Assembly: GCA_038237245.1 (NCBI GenBank)
Contig: JBBRYY010000003.1
Span: forward strand, 1-64,000
Direction of reading: 5' to 3'
Source: FEN-1250 sp038237245
GTDB lineage: Bacteria > Gemmatimonadota > Gemmatimonadetes > Gemmatimonadales > Gemmatimonadaceae
DNA: 64,000 bases
Shown here: in pieces, positions 16,110 through 24,052 of the stretch
Position numbering within the stretch: position 1 is the first letter of the stretch
Layout of the letters: each line of letters begins with the position of its first letter
Notes under the pieces: model-generated
Told to the model about the DNA's origin: nothing
Databases searched by the model: none
The model's input: only the letters and a program-made list of their open reading frames with translations
Position numbers and translations under genes: made by a program

Positions 16110-16718
16110 CTACTTCTTTTTCGAACCGCCCTTTTTGCTTCTGTGGCGGTGCCAGACGATCACGCCGATCACAACGACCACGCCAAGCGCTATCAGGCTC
16201 GTGCGGCCGATCATGTGCTCGAGCCACGGCAGGTTATTGCCGAACTCGTAGCCGAGAGTTCCGAACAATGCCGACCAGACGATGGCGCCGAGCGCATTCC
16301 ACAGGAAGAATACCCAGAAGCGCATTTTCGTGACCCCCGCCAGAATGCCGGCGAAGGTGCGGAGAATCGCGATGAAGCGGGCGGCGAAGACGGCCTTCGG
16401 ACCGTGTTCGGTGAAGAAGGTACGCGCGCTCGCGATGCGCTTCGTCGTGATCCTGATGTGATGGCCGTGCCGCTCGAGAAAGGGGAGGCCGCCGACACTT
16501 CCGATCCAATAGCCGCCGCAGCCGCCCGCGGTGGCGCCGACGACCGACGCGACGATGACCCAGACGATCGACAGCCGGTGACTCTGCGCGGAAAAGGCGG
16601 CCGCCGTGACGAGTGCCGTCTCGCCGGGGAGGGGGAGCCCCACACCCTCCGCGAACACCAGCGTGACCACGAGCGCGTACCCGTACTGGTCGACCAGATG
16701 CTTCAGCAAATGTCCCAT
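16110..16718 (-). CDS. DedA family membrane protein
   Basis: The 202-residue protein has DedA/SNARE-associated motifs: FAEGVGLPLPGETALVTAAAF, GCGGYWIGSVGG, FFTEHGPKAVFAARFIAILRTFAGILAGVTKM and FFLWNALGAIVWSALFGTLGY. DedA proteins are lipid scramblase-like proteins thought to recycle undecaprenyl phosphate or phospholipids. The conserved Glu of the first motif and the Arg of ARFIAILR are present. It ends in a basic tail (SKKGGSKKK). ATG 16718 has AAGGG 7 nt upstream, better than the longer frame start at 16790, which would run into the divergent pyrR start. Confidence 0.9.
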   Translation of the reverse strand: MGHLLKHLVDQYGYALVVTLVFAEGVGLPLPGETALVTAAAFSAQSHRLSIVWVIVASVVGATAGGCGGYWIGSVGGLPFLERHGHHIRITTKRIASARTFFTEHGPKAVFAARFIAILRTFAGILAGVTKMRFWVFFLWNALGAIVWSALFGTLGYEFGNNLPWLEHMIGRTSLIALGVVVVIGVIVWHRHRSKKGGSKKK

Positions 16719-16746
16719 GCCATCGCCCTTGGCAATACCCGCACCC

Positions 16747-16775
16747 TTCAATCTGGGTCGCGCCGGCGCCATATT
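16747..16775 (+). promoter_or_regulatory. weak candidate pyrR promoter (would give leaderless mRNA)
   Basis: TTCAAT (16747-16752) and CATATT (16770-16775) are separated by 17 bp. Transcription would start within 1-3 nt of the pyrR ATG at 16784, and no Shine-Dalgarno precedes that ATG. The -35 is poor. Confidence 0.25.
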
Positions 16776-16783
16776 GCCGGGCG

Positions 16784-17332
16784 ATGACAACTGACAATTC
16801 TACCCTGCTCGATGCACGCGCGGTCGACCGGACCCTCCGCCGGATGGCCGAAGAGATCGTCGAGCTGAACGACGGAACCGCCGACCTGATCGTCGTCGGC
16901 ATCCAGCGCCGCGGCGTTCAGCTCGCTGACCGCATCGTCCGCACGATTCAGGAGCGCGAGCACGTGTCGGTCCCGCGCGGCGCACTCGATATCACGCTCT
17001 ACCGCGACGACCTGCAGACGGTCGGCCCCCGGCCGGTCGTCGGCCCCACCGATCTTCCCTGGAATCTGGATGGGAAGCGCGTGGTGATCGTCGACGATGT
17101 GCTCTACACCGGGCGCACGGTGCGTGCGGCGCTCGACGAGCTGGCGGATTTCGGCCGTCCGTCGCGCGTGTCGCTCGCCGTGCTGGTCGACCGCGGCGGG
17201 CGCGAGCTGCCGATTCACGCGGACATCGTCGGCAAGAAGTTCTCGATCGATGCGAAGGATCGCGTCGACGTCCTCGTCGATGAGCTCGACGGGCGCGATG
17301 CCGTCGTCGTCGTGCGCGCGGAGCGCTCGTGA
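16784..17332 (+). CDS. pyrR: PyrR: pyr regulator / uracil phosphoribosyltransferase
   Basis: The 182-residue protein is a type I phosphoribosyltransferase with PRPP loop RVVIVDDVLYTGRT (99-112), and ALDITLYRDDLQTVGPRP earlier is typical of PyrR. In Gram-positives PyrR binds pyr mRNA in response to UMP and also has weak UPRTase activity. It starts the pyrR-pyrB-pyrC cluster and overlaps pyrB by 4 nt (GTGA). I see no PyrR-binding attenuator in the short upstream gap, so RNA-based control of this operon is not supported here. Confidence 0.93.
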   Translation: MTTDNSTLLDARAVDRTLRRMAEEIVELNDGTADLIVVGIQRRGVQLADRIVRTIQEREHVSVPRGALDITLYRDDLQTVGPRPVVGPTDLPWNLDGKRVVIVDDVLYTGRTVRAALDELADFGRPSRVSLAVLVDRGGRELPIHADIVGKKFSIDAKDRVDVLVDELDGRDAVVVVRAERS

Positions 17333-18291
17333 CCAGCGCACTCGGCAAGGATCTCCTCGATCTCGAGTCGCTCACCCCCGAGCAGATCAGCCTCGTGCTC
17401 GACACCGCGGTCCCGTTCAAGGAGATCAGCGAGCGCGCGATCAAGAAGGTGCCGGCGCTGCGCGGGCAGACCATCGTCAATCTCTTCTTCGAGGCGTCCA
17501 CGCGCACCCGCATCTCGTTCGAGTTCGCCGAGAAGCGACTGTCGGCGGACACGGTGTCGGTGGCGTCGTCGGGGTCGAGTGTGAGCAAGGGCGAGACGCT
17601 CGTCGACACGGCGCGCAATCTCGAGGCGATGCGGATCGACATGGTGGTGATCCGCCACGGCGCATCGGGGGCGGCGGCCTTTCTGGCGGAGAGGATCGAG
17701 AGCAACGTCATCAATGCAGGCGACGGCACGCACGAGCACCCGACGCAGGGGCTGCTCGATCTCCTCACGCTGCGCGATCACTTCGGATCGCTCGAGGGGC
17801 TGCGCGTCTGCATCGTCGGCGACGTGCTGCACTCGCGCGTCGCGCGATCGAACATCTGGGGGCTGAGGAAGATGGGCGCGGAGGTGGCGGTGTGCGGGCC
17901 GAAGTCGCTGCTGCCGCATGCGATCGCGGAGCTGGGGGTGCAGGTCTTCCCCCGCGTGGAGGAGGCGATCGAGTGGGCGCAGGCGCTCAACATCCTCCGG
18001 CTGCAGCTCGAGCGGATGACGAGCGGCTACATCCCGTCATTGCGTGAGTACAATCGCGTGTTCGGCGTCACGCGCGAACGGCTGGAGCGCGCGAAGCATG
18101 AGGTATTGATCATGCATCCGGGCCCGATGAACCGCGGCGTCGAAATCGATTCCGATGTGGCCGACGGGCCGCACAGCGTGATTCTCAATCAGGTGACGAA
18201 CGGAGTGGCCGTGCGCATGGCTGTGCTCTACCTGCTCGCCGGCGGGAATCCCGAGCTGGCGGAAGCCGCGAAGGGCGGAGGCGAGCGCTGA
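17329..18291 (+). CDS. pyrB: aspartate carbamoyltransferase catalytic subunit
   Basis: The 320-residue PyrB makes carbamoyl-aspartate from carbamoyl phosphate and aspartate. The carbamoyl phosphate loop is FFEASTRTR (53-61), followed by HEHPTQGLLD around 135-144 and HPGPMNRGVEI near the C-terminus. GTG start overlaps the pyrR stop (GTGA), and its TGA overlaps the pyrC ATG (TGATG). No pyrI regulatory-chain gene is present, as usual for the class that pairs with PyrC. Confidence 0.96.
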   Translation: MTSALGKDLLDLESLTPEQISLVLDTAVPFKEISERAIKKVPALRGQTIVNLFFEASTRTRISFEFAEKRLSADTVSVASSGSSVSKGETLVDTARNLEAMRIDMVVIRHGASGAAAFLAERIESNVINAGDGTHEHPTQGLLDLLTLRDHFGSLEGLRVCIVGDVLHSRVARSNIWGLRKMGAEVAVCGPKSLLPHAIAELGVQVFPRVEEAIEWAQALNILRLQLERMTSGYIPSLREYNRVFGVTRERLERAKHEVLIMHPGPMNRGVEIDSDVADGPHSVILNQVTNGVAVRMAVLYLLAGGNPELAEAAKGGGER

Positions 18292-19601
18292 TGCCACAAT
18301 CCATTCGAGATGTGCTCCTCGAGGGCGGGCACGTCATCGATCCGGCAACGGGGCGCGATGAGGTTGCCGACGTGCTGCTGCGCAGCGGGAAGGTCGAGGC
18401 GATCGGCCGCAACCTCGGGCACCCCGACGGCGCCGAGCGCCTCGATTGCACCGGAGCGTACGTCGCGCCCGGGTTCATCGATGTGCATTGTCATCTGCGT
18501 GAGCCCGGCCGCGAGGACGTGGAGACGATCGCGACCGGCGCGCGCGCGGCGGCGGCGGGCGGCTTCACCGCGATCTGCGCCATGCCGAACACGGAGCCGG
18601 TGACGGACAACCAGGCGGCGGTCGGCTTCATCATTCGGCAGGCGAGCCGCGTTTCCGCGGCGCGCGTGCATCCGATCGGCGCGATCTCCGTCGGGCAGAA
18701 GGGCGACTCGCTCGCGGAGTTCGGCGAGATGGTCGCGGCCGGCGCGGTCGCCGTGAGCGACGACGGGCGCCCGGTGGTGAGCGCGCACCTGATGCGCACT
18801 GCGCTCGAGTATGCGCAGACGTTCGGAATTCCCGTCATCGATCATTGTGAGGAGCTCACGCTCGCGCACGGTGGCTCGATGAACGAGGGGATCGTCAGCG
18901 CGCGACTCGGCCTCAAGGGAATTCCGTCGGAGGCCGAGGAGATCATGGTGATCCGCGATATTCTCCTCGCGCGCCGCACTGGCGGTCATGTGCATCTCGC
19001 GCACATGAGCACGAAGGGGAGCGTGGAGCTCATTCGGTGGGGGAAGGATCGCGGGATCAACGTGACGGCGGAGGTCACGCCGCATCATCTCACGCTCACC
19101 GAGAGCGCGGTCGAGGGGTATTGCACGGCGGCGAAGATGAATCCTCCGCTGCGCACCGCGGAGGATGTCGCGGTATTGCAGGCGGCGCTGCGTGACGGCA
19201 CCATAGATCTCGTCGCGACGGATCACGCGCCGCACCACTACGACGCGAAGGACCGCGAGTTCGCGGATGCGCCGTTCGGCATCGTTGGACTGGAAACCGC
19301 GCTCGCACTGGTGGTGACGGAGCTGGTCGACAGCGGAATGATCGACTTCAAAACGCTGGTCGACCGCATGTCGACACGCCCCGCGCGGCTCTTCGGATTG
19401 CCGGGCGGCACGCTCGCTTCGGGATCCATCGGCGACGTCACTGTGTTCGATCCCAACTTTGCATGGCAGGTCGATCCCGCCACCTTTCTCTCGAAGGGGC
19501 GTAACACACCCTACACGGGGAAAACGCTGCGGGGGCGTGCGCGCTACACTGTAGTAGGGGGAGCCGTGGTGCATCGCGCAATCGAGGCGCAATCGCGCTA
19601 A
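18291..19601 (+). CDS. pyrC: dihydroorotase
   Basis: The 436-residue amidohydrolase is a class I dihydroorotase. Metal ligands are H66 and H68 (DVHCHLREPG), D157 (SDDGRPV), H185 (DHCE) and HLAHMS around 235-240, and D311 (ATDHAPH). The MPNTEPVTD and KMNPPLRT segments are typical. It cyclises carbamoyl-aspartate to dihydroorotate and often complexes with PyrB in this class. It overlaps pyrB. An inactive homologue is unlikely because the ligands are complete. Confidence 0.95.
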   Translation: MPQSIRDVLLEGGHVIDPATGRDEVADVLLRSGKVEAIGRNLGHPDGAERLDCTGAYVAPGFIDVHCHLREPGREDVETIATGARAAAAGGFTAICAMPNTEPVTDNQAAVGFIIRQASRVSAARVHPIGAISVGQKGDSLAEFGEMVAAGAVAVSDDGRPVVSAHLMRTALEYAQTFGIPVIDHCEELTLAHGGSMNEGIVSARLGLKGIPSEAEEIMVIRDILLARRTGGHVHLAHMSTKGSVELIRWGKDRGINVTAEVTPHHLTLTESAVEGYCTAAKMNPPLRTAEDVAVLQAALRDGTIDLVATDHAPHHYDAKDREFADAPFGIVGLETALALVVTELVDSGMIDFKTLVDRMSTRPARLFGLPGGTLASGSIGDVTVFDPNFAWQVDPATFLSKGRNTPYTGKTLRGRARYTVVGGAVVHRAIEAQSR

Positions 19602-19631
19602 TGTGAGGCATCGGGCCCAGGAGCAAACGGG

Positions 19632-19661
19632 GACCGTTACCGCGCGTCCGAGGTAGCGGTC
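19632..19661. repeat. hairpin downstream of pyrC
   Basis: GACCGTTACC (19632-19641) pairs with GGTAGCGGTC (19652-19661) with one wobble over a 10-nt loop. No T-run follows, so it is not a standard terminator; it may stabilise the pyr mRNA 3' end. The rest of the 182-bp gap up to the next gene shows no clear promoter. Confidence 0.45.
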
Positions 19662-19783
19662 AAGGTTAAAGGAATATTACACTTGGCTGGCGCGATCGGT
19701 CACCTTGCTGCCGCGTTGTGAAAAACGGCGATGGGGAAACAGGCGCGGCGGCTGCCATTGTGCTGGAACGCATGGAGCGAGGC

Positions 19784-20866
19784 ATGGCGAAAGCGGCAAC
19801 GCAAACGCAATTCGAGCAGGTCACCGCGCTCTACGAGGAGCGGCAACGCTTCGAGGCGTGGCTGGCCGCGTTGGAGGCGAAGCGCGCGACGACGCCCGTG
19901 CACATTTACACGCGTGTGCACGCCGACTATGGCGCGCGTCTGCAGCGCGTGGTGGAAGAGCTGCGCACCCATCGCACGGCGCTGCAGGAGCTCGAGAGCA
20001 CGCTCATCGACAGGCTCACTGCGCTCGACAGCGAAGAAGCCAGGCATCGCGATGAGGCGGCCGAGGCGGAGCTGCGTGCGACGGTCGGCGAGCTGGCGTC
20101 GGAGCACTTCACCGAGGTCACCGAGCGCACGAGCGGGGCGATCGCCGGATTGAGTGAGGAGCGCGGTCGCGTGCAGGCCGAGCTCTCGCAGCTCCGTCAT
20201 CTGCTCGATGTCGGGACGGCGCCGCTTCCCGTCACGGCCGCGCCCGAGCCCGCGCGCGCAGAGACCTCGGCGTCGGACGCGACACGCCTGCGCCTCGTCG
20301 ACTCGGGCGCGCCGGCGCCGGAGCCGAGCGATGCGCCACCCGCGCCGACCCCCGCCGACTGGGAGCTTTCTTTCGAGAACGCCATTGGCGGCAATCAACC
20401 ACCGCTGCCGTCGCGTCTCTCGGGTCCGCGTGCCGCGGAGAAGGTGAGCGAGCCGAATCCGTTCGACGATCTCGAGTTTCTCAAGACGATGGTCGATCGC
20501 AACACGGGCGAGCACACCGTCGTGAACCCGACGCGTGAGCGTCCGCCAGAGCCGGCAGCACCGCCGCCGCCTCCCGCACCCGAGCCGATGGTGACGATGC
20601 CGATGTCGCCTCCGGTCAGGCAGCGTCCTTCGCAGGTCGCGCCAGTAGTCGCGAGCGGGCTGCCGCTCATCATGCCGGACGCGCCCGCACCTCCGCGCGC
20701 GGAGCCGCGCTTTCCGCAGGCCGGGTCGCGCGAGAGCGTGCCGAGCTATCTCAAGGAAGCGCCGCCGGAGCAGGTGAAGACGCTCAAGTGCCAGGAGTGC
20801 GGAACGCTCAACTATCCCACCGAGTGGTATTGCGAGCGATGCGGCGCCGAGCTCGCAGCGCTGTAG
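19784..20866 (+). CDS. coiled-coil protein with C-terminal zinc ribbon
   Basis: The 360-residue protein has three parts. About 5-150 is a long helical coiled coil (Glu/Arg/Ala-rich heptads, ALYEERQRFEAWLAALEAKR and VVEELRTHRTALQELEST). About 155-325 is Pro/Ala-rich and disordered. The end is a zinc ribbon with C336, C339, C350 and C353 (CQECG and CERCG). No known family assigned. The coil would oligomerise and the ribbon bind zinc, perhaps also protein or nucleic acid. ATG 19784 is chosen because GGAG lies 6 nt upstream; a GTG at 19718 is less likely. A strong terminator follows. It lies after pyrC but 180 bp away, so it may be separate. Confidence 0.65.
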   Translation: MAKAATQTQFEQVTALYEERQRFEAWLAALEAKRATTPVHIYTRVHADYGARLQRVVEELRTHRTALQELESTLIDRLTALDSEEARHRDEAAEAELRATVGELASEHFTEVTERTSGAIAGLSEERGRVQAELSQLRHLLDVGTAPLPVTAAPEPARAETSASDATRLRLVDSGAPAPEPSDAPPAPTPADWELSFENAIGGNQPPLPSRLSGPRAAEKVSEPNPFDDLEFLKTMVDRNTGEHTVVNPTRERPPEPAAPPPPPAPEPMVTMPMSPPVRQRPSQVAPVVASGLPLIMPDAPAPPRAEPRFPQAGSRESVPSYLKEAPPEQVKTLKCQECGTLNYPTEWYCERCGAELAAL

Positions 20867-20907
20867 CTCGCGGCGCTGTAGCTGTCACGCACGCGCACGG
20901 ATGCACA

Positions 20908-20941
20908 GAGGGCCGGGAGATGATCCCGGCCCTCGTTTTTT
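20908..20941 (+). terminator. strong rho-independent terminator
   Basis: GAGGGCCGGGA (20908-20918) and TCCCGGCCCTC (20924-20934) form an 11-bp perfect stem with a 5-nt loop, followed by six T (20936-20941). It ends the zinc-ribbon transcript and insulates it from convergent rpsT. Confidence 0.92.
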
Positions 20942-20957
20942 CTACCGACGCTCGCGA

Positions 20958-21200
20958 TTACGCAGCGACGATCGGCTTGGCGAGGCGGCTCTTGCGACGC
21001 GCAGCCGCATTCTTGTGAATGAGCCCCTTTCGCGCGGCACGGTCGAGCAGCACGACGGCCAGCGTCTTCACTTCGGGAGTCGCATCTGTCGCGACGGCAT
21101 TCTTGAGCGCGGTCCGAAGCGCAGAGCGCTGGGCGCGGTTGCGAATGGCAGCGGCGCGGGACTTCCGCATGTTCTTTTTCGCGGAGGCGATATTCGGCAC
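20958..21200 (-). CDS. rpsT: 30S ribosomal protein S20
   Basis: The 80-residue basic protein begins MPNIASAKKNMRKSRA and contains RNRAQRSALRTALKNA and GLIHKNAAARRKSRLAK, the S20 pattern. It binds 16S rRNA early in 30S assembly. The start is GTG (21200) with GGAG 6 nt upstream. Non-ATG starts for S20 are also known in E. coli, where they take part in autoregulation. It is a monocistronic gene with its own promoter, convergent to the zinc-ribbon gene. Confidence 0.96.
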   Translation of the reverse strand: MPNIASAKKNMRKSRAAAIRNRAQRSALRTALKNAVATDATPEVKTLAVVLLDRAARKGLIHKNAAARRKSRLAKPIVAA

Positions 21201-21246
21201 AGAACTCTCCAGATGCGTATGAACAGTGGGCTCGATTGGAACCCGA

Positions 21247-21276
21247 AAATTAGGCGCGGGCGAGCGCTTATGTCAA
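21247..21276 (-). promoter_or_regulatory. rpsT promoter
   Basis: Read on the minus strand, TTGACA (21276-21271), 18-bp spacer, TAATTT (21252-21247). The -35 is consensus. Transcription would begin about 40 nt before the rpsT GTG. Confidence 0.75.
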
Positions 21277-21290
21277 GGCGCCACACAACT

Positions 21291-21319
21291 TTGACACGCT
21301 TGGACGGCCCTGCTACCTT
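21291..21319 (+). promoter_or_regulatory. promoter of M50-scpAB-rluB operon
   Basis: TTGACA (21291-21296), 17-bp spacer, TACCTT (21314-21319). It is placed back to back with the rpsT promoter, the two -35 boxes 14 bp apart. Predicted start is about 21326, some 40 nt before the TTG start. Confidence 0.78.
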
Positions 21320-21367
21320 ACGCGCCGACGCCCCTCCGCTCTCCCACTCCGGACCCCTCGCGTCGCC

Positions 21368-22057
21368 TTGGATCAAAGCACGCTGACGAACATCCTGCTC
21401 ACCCTCCCGGTGCTGCTCTTCGCGCTCGTCGCGCACGAGTGGGCGCACGCGTATGCGGCGCTCAAGCAGGGGGACTCCACCGCTTACGATCTGGGCCGGC
21501 TGACCTTCAACCCGATCAAGCACATCGACCCCTTCATGACGATCATCCTGCCGGTCGTCATGCTCGTGGGTTCGCACGGCGGGATCGCGTTGGGTGGCGC
21601 CAAGCCGTGTCCCGTGAATCCGTCGAACTTTCGCAACTACAAGCGCGGTGACATCATCGTGTCGCTTGCCGGCGTCACGATGAACCTCCTGCTGGCCGTC
21701 GCGTCGGCGGTGCTGTTCTTGCTCGCCGGCATCGTGGGGCACGCGCTCCCCGAGGGCGCGGCGTCGGTGTTCGGCGTGCTGCAGACGATGCTTCGCATCA
21801 GTGCGTTCTACAACTCGCTTCTCGTATTCTTCAATCTGCTTCCGATTCCGCCGCTCGATGGCTCGCACGTCCTCGTGCATTTCCTTCCCCCGTCGCTCGC
21901 GGTGCCGTACCGCAACCTCGGTCGCTTCGGAATCCTGATTCTCGTGGGACTGCTCTATTTTGGGGGCAACGTGATGACCGTTCTCCTCTCGCCCGTGCGC
22001 ATCCTGTTCGACGTGCTCATGCACCCCGTGCTCCCGTTCGCGCTCGGGATCAATTGA
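21368..22057 (+). CDS. M50 family (site-2 protease-like) membrane peptidase
   Basis: The 229-residue membrane protein has the metalloprotease motif HEWAH (H23, E24, H27) in the first helix and NLLPIPPLDGSH with the third zinc ligand D164. It belongs to the small M50/FtsH-independent rhomboid-like site-2 group without PDZ domain, common next to scpA. Substrate is unknown. TTG at 21368 is the only usable start that keeps the HEWAH helix; there is no clear Shine-Dalgarno. Its TGA overlaps the TTG of scpA. Confidence 0.88.
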   Translation: MDQSTLTNILLTLPVLLFALVAHEWAHAYAALKQGDSTAYDLGRLTFNPIKHIDPFMTIILPVVMLVGSHGGIALGGAKPCPVNPSNFRNYKRGDIIVSLAGVTMNLLLAVASAVLFLLAGIVGHALPEGAASVFGVLQTMLRISAFYNSLLVFFNLLPIPPLDGSHVLVHFLPPSLAVPYRNLGRFGILILVGLLYFGGNVMTVLLSPVRILFDVLMHPVLPFALGIN

Positions 22058-22794
22058 GCGCGACACTCGCGCCGCTCGATTCCGGCGCCGCACCATTCGT
22101 CGTCGAGCTCGAGCACTTCTCGGGGCCGCTCGATCTCCTGCTCACGCTCATCCGCGAGGAACAGGTCGAGATCGCCGATATCCCCATCGCGCGCATCTGC
22201 CAGCAATTCCTGCGTCGCATCCACTCGCTCGGACTCGGCGAGGCCGCAGAGTATCTCGAGATGGCCGCGTCGCTGCTCCGCATCAAGGTGCAGATGCTGC
22301 TCCCGCGCCGCGGCGACGATGAGGAGTGGGACGATCCCCGCGCAGAGCTCGTGCGCCGGCTGCTCGAGTATCAGCAGATGCGCGAGGTCGTCGACATCCT
22401 GCAACATCGCGGCGACGACCGCCGCGACAGATTCGCGCGCGGCTATCTCCCCACGCCGGTCGCTGCGCCGCTCGCACCGCTGGTGCTCTCGCTCCCCGAG
22501 CTGCTCGCCGCCGTCGACCGCGTCCTTCGCATTTCGCGCGAGCCGCTCATGCACGAGGTCATCTCGCGCGCGCTCGACGTCGACGGCGCAATCGCGACCA
22601 TCCTCTCCGTGCTCGCGCGCCGCGGCCATGCGTGGTGGCGCGATGTCGTCGCTGCCGACGCGGCGCCGTGGCAGGTCCTGTCCGCGCTGCTCGCACTGCT
22701 CGAGCTTGCCCGCCGCAGCGAGCTCCGGCTCGTACAGTTGCGTCCCTTTGCGAATGTGGAGATCCTGCGTGACGCCGCTAGCGAAGCTGCTTGA
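22054..22794 (+). CDS. scpA: segregation and condensation protein A
   Basis: The 246-residue protein is the kleisin subunit of the SMC-ScpAB condensin. FSGPLDLLLTLIREEQVEIADIPIARICQQFL is the conserved N-terminal SMC-binding part, then EYLEMAASLLRIKVQMLLPRR and a C-terminal winged helix. TTG start overlaps the previous stop (TTGA). The end overlaps scpB by 26 nt. Confidence 0.95.
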   Translation: MSATLAPLDSGAAPFVVELEHFSGPLDLLLTLIREEQVEIADIPIARICQQFLRRIHSLGLGEAAEYLEMAASLLRIKVQMLLPRRGDDEEWDDPRAELVRRLLEYQQMREVVDILQHRGDDRRDRFARGYLPTPVAAPLAPLVLSLPELLAAVDRVLRISREPLMHEVISRALDVDGAIATILSVLARRGHAWWRDVVAADAAPWQVLSALLALLELARRSELRLVQLRPFANVEILRDAASEAA

Positions 22795-23311
22795 GGCCGC
22801 GCTCTTCGCGAGCGGACGTCCTCTCCCCGCGAGCGAGCTCGCAGCGCTCGACCCGACGGCGTCTCCGGATGAGCTGAGCGGTGCGCTCACCGAGATGCGC
22901 GAGCGCTACGATACCGAAGGGCATGGCATCGAGCTCGTCGAGCTGGGCGGCGGCTGGCAGATCCTGACGCGTCCCGAATACACCGAAACGATCGAGCGTG
23001 CGCAGCTCGCGACGCGTCCCGCGCGGCTCTCCGCCGCAGCGCTCGAGACGCTCGCGATCGTCGCCTATCGCCAGCCCATCGGCCGCGCGGAGATCGAGGA
23101 GATCCGCGGCGTCGCGGTCGGCGGGATGTTGCGCACGCTGCTCGAGCGCGGGCTCATCGATGTCGTTGGCCGCGCCGAGGGGCTTGGGCGTCCGCTGCTC
23201 TACGGGACGACGCCGGTGTTCCTCGAGCAGTTCGCGCTGCGGCACCTCGGCGAGCTTCCTCGCGCCGACGAACTCGCGGTGGCGCTGCGCGCGCAGCCTC
23301 GCGCACTCTGA
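22769..23311 (+). CDS. scpB: segregation and condensation protein B
   Basis: The 180-residue protein has two winged-helix domains and binds the ScpA kleisin. Recognisable blocks are LLEAALFASGRPLPASELA, LVELGGGWQILTRPEY, LSAAALETLAIVAYRQPIGRAEIEEIRGV and LLERGLIDVVGRAEGLGRPLLYGTT. The GTG at 22769 has GGAG 7 nt upstream and lies inside the end of scpA. Its TGA overlaps rluB. Confidence 0.94.
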   Translation: MTPLAKLLEAALFASGRPLPASELAALDPTASPDELSGALTEMRERYDTEGHGIELVELGGGWQILTRPEYTETIERAQLATRPARLSAAALETLAIVAYRQPIGRAEIEEIRGVAVGGMLRTLLERGLIDVVGRAEGLGRPLLYGTTPVFLEQFALRHLGELPRADELAVALRAQPRAL

Positions 23312-24039
23312 TGGCCGACACCACCATGCGCATCCAGCGCGCGCTGGCCCGCGCCGGAGTCGCATCGCGCCGGAAGTCGGAGGACCTCGTTTCCGCCGGC
23401 CGCGTCACCGTCAACGGCGCGCTCGCGCAGCTTGGCCAGGTCGTCGATCCGAATCGCGACAAGATCGCGGTCGATGGCACGATCGTGAAGCCGCCGCGCA
23501 TCGAGCAGTGGCTCGTGCTCAACAAGCCCCCGGGCGTGCTCACGACGAAGACGGATCCTGAAGGGCGCGAGACGGTATTCGATCTACTCCCGAAGATTCC
23601 GGGGCTCACCTACGTGGGGCGTCTTGACTATCTCACCGAGGGCGTGCTCCTCTTCACGACCGACGGCATCGGCGCCAATGCGCTGACGCATCCGAGCGGC
23701 GAGATCGAGCGCACGTACATCGCGACCGTCCGCGGCGACGCGGCCGCCGCCGTTCGCAGCGCCCGGCTCGGCGTGCAGCTCGAGGATGGCGTCGTGATCC
23801 CGAACGACATCAACGCGACGTCGATCGGGCGCGGACACTGGGAGCTCGAGATCACGATCGCCGAGGGAAAGAATCACGAGGTGCGCCGCTTCTGCCAGGC
23901 GCTCGACCTCTTCGTGCAGCGACTCGTTCGCGTGCGCTATGGTCCGGTGAAGCTCGGCTCGCTCCCCAGCGGAGAGTCGCGTCCGCTGTCCAATCGGGAG
24001 CACGAGATCATCACCGCGCTCACGGAATCTGCGCGCTAG
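23311..24039 (+). CDS. rluB: RluB/RsuA-type rRNA pseudouridine synthase
   Basis: The 242-residue protein has an N-terminal S4 RNA-binding domain (MRIQRALARAGVASRRKSEDLV) and the RsuA-family catalytic core with D106 in GRLDYLTEGVLLFT. EVRRFCQALDLFVQRLVRVRYG is the typical C-terminal element. It probably modifies 23S rRNA (RluB position) because it accompanies scpAB as in many bacteria; RsuA or RluE specificity cannot be excluded. TGATG overlap with scpB. Confidence 0.92.
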   Translation: MADTTMRIQRALARAGVASRRKSEDLVSAGRVTVNGALAQLGQVVDPNRDKIAVDGTIVKPPRIEQWLVLNKPPGVLTTKTDPEGRETVFDLLPKIPGLTYVGRLDYLTEGVLLFTTDGIGANALTHPSGEIERTYIATVRGDAAAAVRSARLGVQLEDGVVIPNDINATSIGRGHWELEITIAEGKNHEVRRFCQALDLFVQRLVRVRYGPVKLGSLPSGESRPLSNREHEIITALTESAR

Positions 24040-24052
24040 CCATACTTAGAAC

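Noticed and set aside
14958..16227. Minus-strand frame of over 400 codons overlapping the NiCoT gene
   Set aside because: It is a shadow of NiCoT in another frame; only its last 21 codons (SHOCT-like) lie outside NiCoT and are treated separately.
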